Positions 44,118-54,600 of a stretch of DNA of 64,000 bases are shown one piece after another. Position numbers and translations under genes: made by a program. Position 1 is the stretch's first letter. The number at the start of each line of letters is the position of its first letter. This DNA is from Roseivirga sp. (GTDB taxonomy: Bacteria; Bacteroidota; Bacteroidia; Cytophagales; Cyclobacteriaceae), in NCBI GenBank assembly GCA_021404565.1, contig JAAWWF010000041.1, positions 124,001-188,000 on the forward strand, read 5' to 3'. The notes beneath the pieces are model-generated. The model was not told where the DNA came from. It worked only from the letters and a program-made list of their open reading frames with translations, and did not search any database.

Positions 44118-47100
44118 CTAGTTGATAATGAACTTGATAGTGCGCGGAGGAAGTCCTTCACTTTTCACCTTCAAAAGATAGATTCCTGAACCAAGACCAG
44201 CTGTTTGAATACCGACAGTGCCCTGGGCGTTTTCTGACTTCCCGGATCTCACTACCTTGCCATTGAGAGTGAGCACCTGGTAGCTAAAGGATGGCATTTC
44301 TGCTGAGCCTGAAGATTGTTTAACGCTGATAATTTCACCACGATTTACAGGATTGGGATATACCCTAAAGGCAATTTCGGCAGAGTTATCTACAAACACT
44401 CTTTTAATCTCAGAATGCTCAAACTCTCCATTGAAATCGGTCTGACGAAGTCGATAGAAGGCTTCACCATTCAGCGGGCGGATATCAGTGAATGAATACT
44501 CTACTACTGTATTGCTGTTCCCGGCTCCTTCACGGGTACCGATGATTTCGAATTCAACGCCATCCGTGCTTCGTTCTATGGAGAAGTAAGAGTTACCGAT
44601 CTCCTCAGCTGTAGCCCACTCAAGTTGTACTTCATTCTTATCATTCACTGAGGCATCAAAGCTTATCAGTGTAATTGGCAGTGCATCTTCTTCGGTTGAG
44701 CCCAGGGTATAGTACTGGCCATCAGTGAAGTCAACACTAAAGGTTACGGTATTGGCCGTTCCGTCAATAGAGGTAGGGCTAATTAGCGTGGTTCCACCGT
44801 TAGAGAAGTCACCATCATCATCTACCATGAGTCTGAGCAGGTTAGCGTTGTTGGTACCCGTACCCAAAGGACCGGATATAGTCGACATATCATAAGTTAA
44901 GGATATGGAACCCACCGTACCGGTTTCCTGCACCCTCCACTCTCTGTTGAGGCGGCTGTTTATGGTAGCCGGTCTTTCTTTGTTTTCTATTTCTTCGATG
45001 GCCGCATTGTCATTGCCTGAAATCAGGAAGGAATCATCAGTACTAAAACTGCCATTGTTGTTGAAGGTTACCAGGGCATCTGAGTTTTCACTCTTCGATT
45101 GGGTTTGCTCGAAGCAGGAGAGATCATCTTTGCCAATGCCAAAAATATCATTGTAATAAGTAGCTGTTTGGCCAGTATAATCCCAGATCACACCACCATC
45201 AGCTGCGCGATAATCACGCTCGTCTACACCACCAGTACCACCATCATCTGCAGCATTCATGGTCAGACCATATTTCAGCGATAGGTAGCTTTCTACCCTG
45301 TTACGCTCATCTGAGGTAAGTACTGATGAGAAAACAATAGTTTCGGCAATATCTCCGGCATATTGTGCATCTGTATCACCGTCACTATGATTTCCTACAC
45401 CAAAAGAAGTAGGATCAGACAAGGCACTGGTACTACCCGTACCTGTTGTTTCGCTATTGGCATCTACATAGATAGTAATTGCGCCAGACGATTGTGTTCT
45501 GGTGGCCGTGACAAAGTGAGGTTGAGAGTCATTGAAAGTACTGCTGGTTTCCGCATCGAAAGTTGCAGTGGTATTGGCATTTACCCAGATGGTACCGTCA
45601 TCCATTCCCATTCCATAGTCGAGGGTACCGGAGGTTTCGCTGGCACCGATCAGGGCAGGAGAAGTGGCAAAATCAGTACCACTACCATCACTCTGTCCTG
45701 TTTTAAAGAGAGAAATTAAGGTCATATCCCCCGAAACCGTGTTAGTACTGGTTTCTATATAAGAGGCATTGGTAGAACCAGGATCTGTAAAACGAAGTAC
45801 AGGATTGAAGTTAATTTCACCAGTCTCGTAAGTGGGTTCAATGACTCCACCACCACCAAGGTTGCTTTCAGAACCATTATCGGCAGGGGAGCTCTGGTCA
45901 TTCCATTGGCCAACATCATTTCCGTCAACCGCGGCAGTTGACCCTGCATCGGAGAATACTTCTATATCGGCTCTCAACCATAGCGCTATATTGGTGTTTA
46001 CTCCACCAGGACCACAAGTAACAAAGCCTGTGCCTATGGTGAAGAATTGTCCATCTGTAAGATCTATGCCTGTAAATGAAAGCACATTGCCATTCAAGGT
46101 TCCCCCTGTCACGATTGTGGCATCAGCCATAGTGGCGGTATTTCCAACCAGAAGAGAGAAGGCAGATGCATCCGATACTGAATAACCAAGACCTGTCAGG
46201 TCAAACTGTAATTCTGTTGCTCCGACTGTGCCCGTATCATCTACTTTCCAAATACGAGTCATGCGCTCTGAGATAGTAGACGGGATATCGGCTGTATTAG
46301 CACTAGCTTGTGCCGTGGCTCCGTTATCATTACCCCATACAAAATAATCCCCGTTATCATCAAAACCATTGACGTTCGTACTGTTGCTGGCGGCAACCGA
46401 ACCTAGTCCTACTGTGAGAATATCATCAGAGTTTTCACTGGAAGATTGTTTCTGAGTGAAGCAACCGTCATCATCTCTACCAATACCGGCAATGTCATTA
46501 TAATATGTTGATCCTTGTCCATCATAATCCCAGATGACCGTACCATCTGCCCTGCGATAATCTCTTTCATCAAAGCTGCCGGTAGAGACGTCATCTCCGT
46601 CCGCAACGCTTCTGGTAATACCGTACTTGATAGCCAGATAGGTTTCTACTTTCGTACGGTCATCCGCAGACAGTACACTTGTAAAGACCAGTACTTCCGG
46701 GATTTCTCCTGCAAATTGAGCTGCGGTGGCGGCTGCTTCGTGGTTGCCGATGCCCAAAGCATCAGGGTCAGTTAGTGCGTTATTATCTGACGTGGATGTG
46801 GCTACATTTTCAGAGTTAAGATAAAGCTCGAGAGCTCCTGATGCTGCCTGTACTCTGGTGGCTGTGGCAATTCTTGGAACTCCATCGTTTGATGTATTAG
46901 CGTCTCTAGCCCCAAAACCATCTCCATTGCCAATTTTTGCATGTAATCTGCCTGATGACATACCGAGCGCATAGTTGTTGCCTGTAGTACCATGGTCGGC
47001 ACCCAGGATAGCGGGAGAGTTATAATGGGCTCCACCAGCATCGCTTTGGGTGGTTGAATATACAGCCATGAGGGTCATATTTCCGGTGGCCGGGTTGCTA

Positions 47101-50100
47101 CTTGTGGTAAGGAAAGCATTATCAGTGCTTGACTGATCCGTGAATTGGACAGATGGATTAAAGTTGATCTGAGCAGTTTCGTAGGTAGGTTCTACAGGTG
47201 CTCCTCCTCCCTGATTAATTCCTGTGACATTATTACTATTACCGCTTTGATCAGACCATGAAGTCACATCGGCAGCGTCAGTAGTAGTATTGGTCCCGGC
47301 ATCTGCTCTCAGCCACATAGCTAAGTTAGTGGTTACACCGGCAGGACCACAGGCGGTTCTGGCAGTTCCGATAGTAAAGAAGTCTCCGTCAGTAAAATCT
47401 ACATTAGTGAATGTGAGAATGTTATCAACCAGCGAAGCAGCCGGGGTAACGGAACCACTCGCCATGGTAGCGGTGCTACTTGTAATTAATTGGAAATCGG
47501 AAAGGGTTGTGCTATAACCTAAGCCAGTGATATCAAACTGAACGGTAGTAGCACCTACCGTATTGGTTTCGTTTATCCTCCAGATACGTTCCATGCGCTC
47601 GGTTACATTACCGGGTACATCCAGCGTATTGGCATTGGCTTGATTTGTAAAGTCACCATCATTACCCCAAAGCATAAAGGTGTCATCGGCACCAAAAGAG
47701 TTAGCATTGGCTGCATTGTTAGTCTCAATACCACCGAGACCAATAGCTACGATAGATCCTGAATTTTCACTTTTTGACTGCTTTTGGTTCAGGCAAGAAG
47801 CATCATCACGGCCAATACCTGCTACATCATTGTGGTAAGTGCTGTAAACGTCAGCATCCCAGATATTAGTCGTACCTGCACTGGTGTAATCACCAGCCGT
47901 TCCGCCTCCTGAGTTATCAAGCGTAATACCATACTTTACTGCCAGGTAAGATTGAATTCTATTGTGCTCAGCGTCAGTTGGGAAAACCGAGTAAGAAATA
48001 AGCTCAGCGATCTGTCCGTCAAAATGACCGGTAGTGGTAAAGGCATTGGCTGCTGTGTAACTCCCTACTTCATAGTCCTGATCAACAGATGTAAGGAAGG
48101 TGCCTGAGTTCAGGTCGGCCTGTTCCAGACCATCCACGTACATATTGGTGGTTGTCGCACTGACGGCATTATCACGGATACCGAAAAGGTAAGTCTGCCC
48201 GCTATTAATTTGTGAAATGGTGGTAGAAGAAATACCCCTTCTCCAACGTGTTCCTGTACCGCCAATGGCATGCGTTACCACTTCACCTGAAAAAGCACCG
48301 GTAACTGATCCAAAGGCAAAAGCACCAAATTCATCAGTAGCTCCGGCAGGTGCACCAAAACCTACCAATACTTCATTGGTTGAGGCACTGGTAAGGTTGT
48401 TGTCTGGGTTTACCACCATATAATAGGCCACCGAGTGGAAGCCTGCCGTGCCTGTAATTTCTTCTGTGTTTCCCTGATCAAAATTTACTGCCGGATTATA
48501 GTTGATAGAAGTAGCAGCATAATTTGGCTGGTTCCCCGCTGCGGTGGCATCATTTCCTCCAGTCGATTTGTCGGTCCATGTGGCTACATCAGCACCATCT
48601 ACGGTAGTACTTGTTCCGTCATCCGCTCTTAGCCACAAATCCAGGTTGGTTTCTACTCCTCCGGGTGAACACTCGAAATAATTAGTGCCCAGCGTAAAAT
48701 ATTGTCCGTCATCCAGGTCTACACCCGTGAAGGTGATGACACTGCCATTGATGGTCGCTCCGGAAACAACGGTAGCACTGCTGAAATCAGCACTGGAGTT
48801 GTTGGCAGCTATAAGCAATGAGAAGTCATGCGCATCGGTACTGAGTCCCAGGCCTGTGAGGTCAAAAGATACAGAAGTGGTCAACACTTCATTGGTTTCG
48901 GCCACTCTCCAAACCCTGCTAATGCGAGAATCAATGGTGTCGGGCATTGTCAGTCCGGTAGTCTCTGTAAGACCCCCTCCGTCATTTCCCCAGATCAACC
49001 AGGTATCATCCGTACTGATGGTAGCACCTCTGTCCATGGTGACAAGGCTACCGGTATTTTCACTTTTTGAGGCTGGTTGATCCAGTTCTGCAGCATCATC
49101 ACGGCCGATACCGGCAATGTCATTGTTGTACTCCAGATAACCACCCAATGAGGCGTTATTGGTGGCATCAAAGATGATATCACCGTCTGAGTTTACATAA
49201 TCGTTAGCCGTTGACTGGTCAAGGGTAATACCATATTTAATGGCCAGGTAGCTTTCGATACGATCTCTTTGTGCGGTGGTGAAAGAGCCTGGTTCGTTAC
49301 AATAGATAAATTCTGAAATTTCACCTTCAAAAGAGTTGGTGCTCGCGTTAGTGCCATCGTCATACTGAGTACTACCGTCTGATCCACCAAATTCAATGCC
49401 ATCAGTATCGCTGAAAAGCAGCCCTACACTGGAAAGGGTACCGAAGCTCGCACCATTCAGGTAAGCCGTTAATGTACCCGAAACTCCACTGGCTCCGGCC
49501 AATTCCAGGGTTATGATATATTCAGTATTGGTTGAAACAGATGTGCTCACCGTGGTGATGTTTGTTCCGTTATTCCAGGGCGAACCAGTTCCGTCATTGT
49601 TTCTGTTGTAGGCCGAAACATGGAGGTTGCCACTACGGATGTAGACGATTATACCACGTGTATTACCACCCTGCTCGTACAATACCTGACGATCAGTTAC
49701 GTCTGTAGTGCTGGTTCTGAAAGCGAGATTGATTCCCTTGTTGGTGTAAGAAGTTGCGGTGTTAAAGTCAGAGTTATTGGCAATAGTCAGACTGGTAGAG
49801 CCTGATGTGAAATCAACAGTCGGGTTGAAGTTAATGGCACTGCTGGTACTTCTATAGGTAGGGGCAGCTACACCAGTGGTGGCGTCATGGTCACCAATCC
49901 AGTGATCTTGCCAATCTGTTACGGTGGAAGCATCGGTAGAAGTAGTTACATCAGCATCTACATTGGCTTTTAGCCAGGTAGAAAGGGCAGACTTGTAACC
50001 TCCCGGGCCTTTTGTTTCTATTAAATTGTCATCACTGGCTACAGCCGCTGAAACTCCTGCTACCAGGTCAAGCCCTGAGTCATTTGAGTTTGTATCTGTT

Positions 50101-51080
50101 GGGAAGGTAGAAATATCGGTGAGGTCAACTCCCGCTTTTACCGTTTGAGAACCTGAACCTACTACCTGACCGGTGTTAGTGGTATATCCACTGACGATAT
50201 CGGCCGAAAAGATAGAGTAACCAAAAACTGATTGATTGGCAGAAATGCCCAGCTCGGTAAATGAAACAGCAACTCCCTGTATGGTTTGTGCTGATTGCCC
50301 CTCGTCAGTACCAATCGGAAGTAGGGGTAGTGGGGTACTTCCTGCACTTTCTCTCCTTAATACCAGATAGTTATTAAAGCTTGAACCCGTTCCCGGCCAG
50401 CCGTTTTCAGGAATACCTATTAGGGTGCCGTAGCCCGCTGGTGTTCCATCAATATTTAAGCTAGTGATAGCCGCTATTGCAATGTTGTCGTTACCACCAC
50501 GCTCTATCACGGGAAATACCGCAGTGCCGGGTACGGAAGTCTGGATACCGGAAAACCAGATAACATCTACTCTTTCAGTTTCCACCTCGATAATCCCGCC
50601 TCCGGCAGGGTCTACATTTACAAGGATATTGTCATAACCCGCATTCAGATTTCCCGTGAGGTAAATAGCATCCGCATCCGATGCCTCATCAGAATCGAGA
50701 AAGGCCTGGTCGTTGGTAGGTGGTACATTATCAACAATGGAGCTATTCATTGTGTACCAGATATTTACCAGGCGGTCACTGGCTGTAGCTCTGTTAAGTA
50801 TAAGGGTGTCTGGCACAAGAAAGCGGTCGTAGACTGTGCCACTTACGGTATAGGAAGATACTTTGACATTGTTGCCCTGACCATAGTTTATGGTCATGGT
50901 TTCACCACGGTCATCGATAAGGGAGTTACCAGCATCACTTGGTATAACAGGTGCATTGGACGAACTGGAACCAGCTACCGTAGAGGTAGTAATGGTACTG
51001 ATACCTGTTTGCCCGAAGGAGGGCATAGTCAGTAATAAGAAGACCACGGTGGTGACGGCCGCGGAATTAAGCCTGAGCAT
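44118..51080 (-). CDS. Giant modular T9SS cargo protein, array copy 3 (four modules)
   Basis: About 2320 residues. The frame extends to TTG 51104, but ATG 51080 starts a good signal peptide (MLRLNSAAVTTVVFLLLTMP, cut after FGQ), and the leader ACCTAAACATC then sits nine bases upstream, as in copy 4; ATG is preferred. The N-terminal domain (YGQGNNVKVSSYTVSG, LNAGYDNILVN, FPVIERGGNDNIAIAAIT) extends to about residue 355. Modules start near residues 358, 802, 1243 and 1689, with lectin classes A, B, C, C. A fibronectin-like domain near residue 2131 (ALPITLISFDA) precedes the T9SS type A tail (YPNPVNRGE). Only seven Cys occur, all at fixed module positions. A 26-residue insertion with GQVVGSGSQTVKAG lies before module 1. 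Confidence 0.9.
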   Translation of the reverse strand: MLRLNSAAVTTVVFLLLTMPSFGQTGISTITTSTVAGSSSSNAPVIPSDAGNSLIDDRGETMTINYGQGNNVKVSSYTVSGTVYDRFLVPDTLILNRATASDRLVNIWYTMNSSIVDNVPPTNDQAFLDSDEASDADAIYLTGNLNAGYDNILVNVDPAGGGIIEVETERVDVIWFSGIQTSVPGTAVFPVIERGGNDNIAIAAITSLNIDGTPAGYGTLIGIPENGWPGTGSSFNNYLVLRRESAGSTPLPLLPIGTDEGQSAQTIQGVAVSFTELGISANQSVFGYSIFSADIVSGYTTNTGQVVGSGSQTVKAGVDLTDISTFPTDTNSNDSGLDLVAGVSAAVASDDNLIETKGPGGYKSALSTWLKANVDADVTTSTDASTVTDWQDHWIGDHDATTGVAAPTYRSTSSAINFNPTVDFTSGSTSLTIANNSDFNTATSYTNKGINLAFRTSTTDVTDRQVLYEQGGNTRGIIVYIRSGNLHVSAYNRNNDGTGSPWNNGTNITTVSTSVSTNTEYIITLELAGASGVSGTLTAYLNGASFGTLSSVGLLFSDTDGIEFGGSDGSTQYDDGTNASTNSFEGEISEFIYCNEPGSFTTAQRDRIESYLAIKYGITLDQSTANDYVNSDGDIIFDATNNASLGGYLEYNNDIAGIGRDDAAELDQPASKSENTGSLVTMDRGATISTDDTWLIWGNDGGGLTETTGLTMPDTIDSRISRVWRVAETNEVLTTSVSFDLTGLGLSTDAHDFSLLIAANNSSADFSSATVVSGATINGSVITFTGVDLDDGQYFTLGTNYFECSPGGVETNLDLWLRADDGTSTTVDGADVATWTDKSTGGNDATAAGNQPNYAATSINYNPAVNFDQGNTEEITGTAGFHSVAYYMVVNPDNNLTSASTNEVLVGFGAPAGATDEFGAFAFGSVTGAFSGEVVTHAIGGTGTRWRRGISSTTISQINSGQTYLFGIRDNAVSATTTNMYVDGLEQADLNSGTFLTSVDQDYEVGSYTAANAFTTTGHFDGQIAELISYSVFPTDAEHNRIQSYLAVKYGITLDNSGGGTAGDYTSAGTTNIWDADVYSTYHNDVAGIGRDDASCLNQKQSKSENSGSIVAIGLGGIETNNAANANSFGADDTFMLWGNDGDFTNQANANTLDVPGNVTERMERIWRINETNTVGATTVQFDITGLGYSTTLSDFQLITSSTATMASGSVTPAASLVDNILTFTNVDFTDGDFFTIGTARTACGPAGVTTNLAMWLRADAGTNTTTDAADVTSWSDQSGNSNNVTGINQGGGAPVEPTYETAQINFNPSVQFTDQSSTDNAFLTTSSNPATGNMTLMAVYSTTQSDAGGAHYNSPAILGADHGTTGNNYALGMSSGRLHAKIGNGDGFGARDANTSNDGVPRIATATRVQAASGALELYLNSENVATSTSDNNALTDPDALGIGNHEAAATAAQFAGEIPEVLVFTSVLSADDRTKVETYLAIKYGITRSVADGDDVSTGSFDERDYRRADGTVIWDYDGQGSTYYNDIAGIGRDDDGCFTQKQSSSENSDDILTVGLGSVAASNSTNVNGFDDNGDYFVWGNDNGATAQASANTADIPSTISERMTRIWKVDDTGTVGATELQFDLTGLGYSVSDASAFSLLVGNTATMADATIVTGGTLNGNVLSFTGIDLTDGQFFTIGTGFVTCGPGGVNTNIALWLRADIEVFSDAGSTAAVDGNDVGQWNDQSSPADNGSESNLGGGGVIEPTYETGEINFNPVLRFTDPGSTNASYIETSTNTVSGDMTLISLFKTGQSDGSGTDFATSPALIGASETSGTLDYGMGMDDGTIWVNANTTATFDAETSSTFNDSQPHFVTATRTQSSGAITIYVDANSETTGTGSTSALSDPTSFGVGNHSDGDTDAQYAGDIAETIVFSSVLTSDERNRVESYLSLKYGLTMNAADDGGTGGVDERDYRAADGGVIWDYTGQTATYYNDIFGIGKDDLSCFEQTQSKSENSDALVTFNNNGSFSTDDSFLISGNDNAAIEEIENKERPATINSRLNREWRVQETGTVGSISLTYDMSTISGPLGTGTNNANLLRLMVDDDGDFSNGGTTLISPTSIDGTANTVTFSVDFTDGQYYTLGSTEEDALPITLISFDASVNDKNEVQLEWATAEEIGNSYFSIERSTDGVEFEIIGTREGAGNSNTVVEYSFTDIRPLNGEAFYRLRQTDFNGEFEHSEIKRVFVDNSAEIAFRVYPNPVNRGEIISVKQSSGSAEMPSFSYQVLTLNGKVVRSGKSENAQGTVGIQTAGLGSGIYLLKVKSEGLPPRTIKFIIN

Positions 51081-51612
51081 TTTATTAACGATGTTTAGGT
51101 TCAAATCTCCCTGTCTTATCTACAAAATCATATCACCGTACAATACGGAATCCAGTATAGACCAGAAATCAATTATGGTTATGCAGGACACAGTATTCAG
51201 CTAGTGGTTGAGAATAGCTAAGTGAAAACTGTGCCAAAAGACAGAATGCTTTGTTGGCAGCAAAAATGGGGAAATTTTTGGGATTTCAAGCGTTTTTTTT
51301 GAGATGAACGACAAATACTTGAAAAGTTTTTCCCAAAACGGGACTTAGAGACCAATGGGGGAGCTTTTGGTTTTTATAAATACTGGTTTGGTTTTGTTTT
51401 ATATAGAGATATTACTATTTGTTACTTTTCCTTAGTAGGCATTGAAATGATTATTGGTTTGGAAGTCGGCCGGAATGCTTTTTTAAGGCAGATTTCAGTA
51501 AAGCTGAATTGTGATTAGCTCTGGTTTTAAAAGACTAATCCATTAGTCCATTTCCCTTGCAGCGTTTTGAACATATCAGGAGACTGAAAAGTACTGGGCT
51601 TTGTCTTAATTA
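51081..51612. other. Gap between array copies 3 and 4 (about 530 bases)
   Basis: The longest non-coding stretch of the window. It contains the leader motif of copy 3 (51090-51100), GGACACAGTA near 51186 (also before copy 2), AT-rich sequence from 51260 to 51440, and a short hairpin with a T run near 51533. No gene, tRNA or TAnnTTTG box is visible on the - strand. Confidence 0.6.
51529..51548 (-). terminator. Possible terminator after array copy 4
   Basis: On the - strand GACTAA-TGGA-TTAGTC forms a perfect 6-bp stem with a 4-base loop, followed by TTTT. It is 64 bases after the stop of copy 4. The stem is short and AT rich, so termination would be weak. Confidence 0.45.
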
Positions 51613-54600
51613 TTAATGCACGATCAGCTTGAGTGCATATACCTGATTGTTTTGATCAATGATACGGATAATGTTGAGGCCCTTGCTCAGATTATCTGTT
51701 GGGATTCTGATAGATGACTTGTCCATGTCCAAGCGTATTAGGGTGGATGTCAGGAGGTTTCCCTTTGAATCAGCGATCTGCATTTTGATCTCCTGATCTT
51801 CCATGATGTTATAAGAGAACTGGAGAGTTTCTCCACGGGCAATGGGATTGGGGTAGGCTCTGAAGTCAGCCACCAACACTTTTTCGACATAAACAGATCG
51901 TAATTCGGAGTATTCAAATTCCCCGTTTCTGTCTGTTTGTTTTAAGCGATAGTAGTTTCGCCCGTTTACAGGCTTCAGGTCGGTGAAAGTATAGTGGAGT
52001 AATTCATCACCATTACCCTGGCTTTCTCGTGTACCAATGGCTTCAAAATTCACCCCGTCCTCACTTCTTTCTATGGTGTAAAATGCATTATTGATTTCCT
52101 GGACGGTAACCCAGTTCAGTTCAACCCCGAGAGCTTCTTCCTGATTGGCCGTGAATGAAATTAAAGTAACCGGAAGAGCTGCTACTTCGGTGGAACCAAG
52201 TGTGTAGTACTGGCCGTTTGTGAAGTCTACATCGAAGGTAGCTGTGTTATTGGTACCGTCAATGGATGAAGGGGCAATGAGTGTGGCTCCCGAGCTGAAA
52301 TCCCCATCATCATCTACCAGTAATCTGAGGAGATTAAGGTTGTTGGTACCTACGCCCAACGGACCTGTAATGCTTGCAAGGTCATAAGTAACCTCAACGG
52401 TTCCTACTGTTCCGGTTTCCTGCACTCTCCATTCTCTGTTAAGTCTACTGGCAATACCTGCTGGTTTCTCAGGGTTGTTTTCCTGCTCTACCACAGCATT
52501 GTCGTTTCCTGAAAGAATGAATGAATCGTTGGTACCAAAGCCTCCTGGCAAATTAAGAGTGACTAACGCATCGCTGTTTTCACTTTGAGATTGAGTTTGC
52601 TCAAAACAGGAAAGATCATCGCGGCCAATGCCAAAGATATCGTTGTAATAAGTGGTGCCCTGCCCGTCATAATCCCAGATGATACCTCCATCGGCAGCCA
52701 GATAGTCTTGCTCAACGGCTGGTAGAGAGGCCACCACCCGGGTAAGACCATATTTTACAGCAAGGTAAGTTTCAACCCTGGTGCGCTCGTTGGCAGTGAG
52801 CACACTGGAGAACACAATGCTTTCTGCAATGTCTCCGGCAAACTGGGCGTCAACATCGCCATCGCTGTGATTGCCAATACCAAATGAGGTAGGGCCTGTC
52901 AGAGCACTGGTTGAACCCGTACCCGAGGCTACAGATTCAGAATCGACATAAAGGTTAATAGCACCGGAGCTTTGTACCCTTGTGGCTGATACAAAGTGTG
53001 GGTTGTTGTCATTATAAGTTGCGGGAGTTTCTGCATCAAAACCTGTAGATGTATTGGCATTGAGGAAGAGCTGCCCATTTTCCATACCCAGTCCGTAGTC
53101 CAGGGTACTGCCGGTCTCACTGGCGCCAATCAGTGCAGGAGAATTTACAAAATCTCCCTGAGTACCTGAAGCCTGGCCTGTCTGGAATACCGAGATCAAT
53201 GTCATATCTCCCGATACAGTGTTGGTGGTGGTCTCTATATAGGAGGCATTGGATGAGTTGGGATTTGAAAAACGCAAAACCGGATTTGAATTGATCTCAT
53301 TGGTTTCGAAAGTCGGCTCTAATGGATTGGCACCACCAAGATTTACTTCGCTGCCATTGTCCTGCGGAGAGCTCTGGTCGTTCCATTGCAGGGCATTGTC
53401 ACCGTCTGTTGCTGGTGTAGTGCCGGCATCCGAAAATACCTGCAGATCACCTCTTAGCCACAGGGCGATATTGGTATTCACACCTCCGGGACCGCAGGTT
53501 TCTACGGCCGTACCAATGGTAAAGAACTGTCCATCCGTCAGGTCAATGCCGGTGAATGAAAGCACGCTACCATTGAGCGTTCCACCTGAAATGATAGTAG
53601 CATCTGCCATGGTGGCGGTATTGCCTACCAACAGAGAGAAAGCTGAGGCATCTGCTACACTGTAACCCAAACCGGTAAGATCAAACTGGAGTTCTGTAGC
53701 CCCTACGTTACCCGTATCTTCTGCTTTCCAAACGCGGGTCATGCGTTCCGCAATGGTCGATGGCAAATCAGCTGTATTGGCGCTGGCCTGATCGGTGGCA
53801 CCATTGTCATTTCCCCACACCAGGTAGTCACGATCATCGGTGAAGTTATTGAGATTGGCACTATTGGAACTTTCAACGGAACCAAGACCGACAGTCAATA
53901 TATCGTCAGTATCCTCTGCGGTCGACTGTCTTTGAATCCAACAAGAGGCGTCATCACGGCCAATACCGGCCACATCGTTGTGGTAAGTTGTGTTATTGGC
54001 GTATGTCCAGACAATGGTAGTGCCATCAGAAGATACATAATCTCCCTCTCTTACACTCCCGGAAATAATTTCATTGGTAGTGCCATCGTTGTCATTATTA
54101 TCCGTAAGCATAATGCCATACTTCAGGGCTATGTAGGTATAGATCTGTTGCTTTTCTAAATCAGTGACATCATTTTCATACACCACTACTTCGGGAATGA
54201 GTCCATTATAGTTGCCGATTGAGTTTACATCTCCTACATAATTGGTTTGTGAACCGCTAATGTCGGTAGTATTTGAATCTGTGTTTCTGGCATAGTTACC
54301 GCCACGCGTTTCTTCAACTACTCTGCCAGTACCATCATATTCTCCGTAAAGAATGAATGGAGCTGCGGGGCTATCAAAGGCATTGGTGGTTACGTCAAGG
54401 TCATTTCCCCAGTGGGCCAAAGTAGCTTGTGAGTTGTTATTTCTATAACCAAAGTGCAAGTCCTGATTGGAGGTGCCTCCTGTAGAGCCCAGTACGAAGT
54501 TATACTCAGGTCCGTCCTGTCTGATTCCTACACCTACCATGGTATAATCTCCCCCATTAGTAGCACCTGATTTGATATTGGCAAGGTTACCAAGCGTCAG

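Noticed and set aside
51081-51104. TTG start for array copy 3
   Set aside because: The extra residues are encoded by the leader motif shared with copy 4; the ATG at 51080 starts a normal signal peptide.
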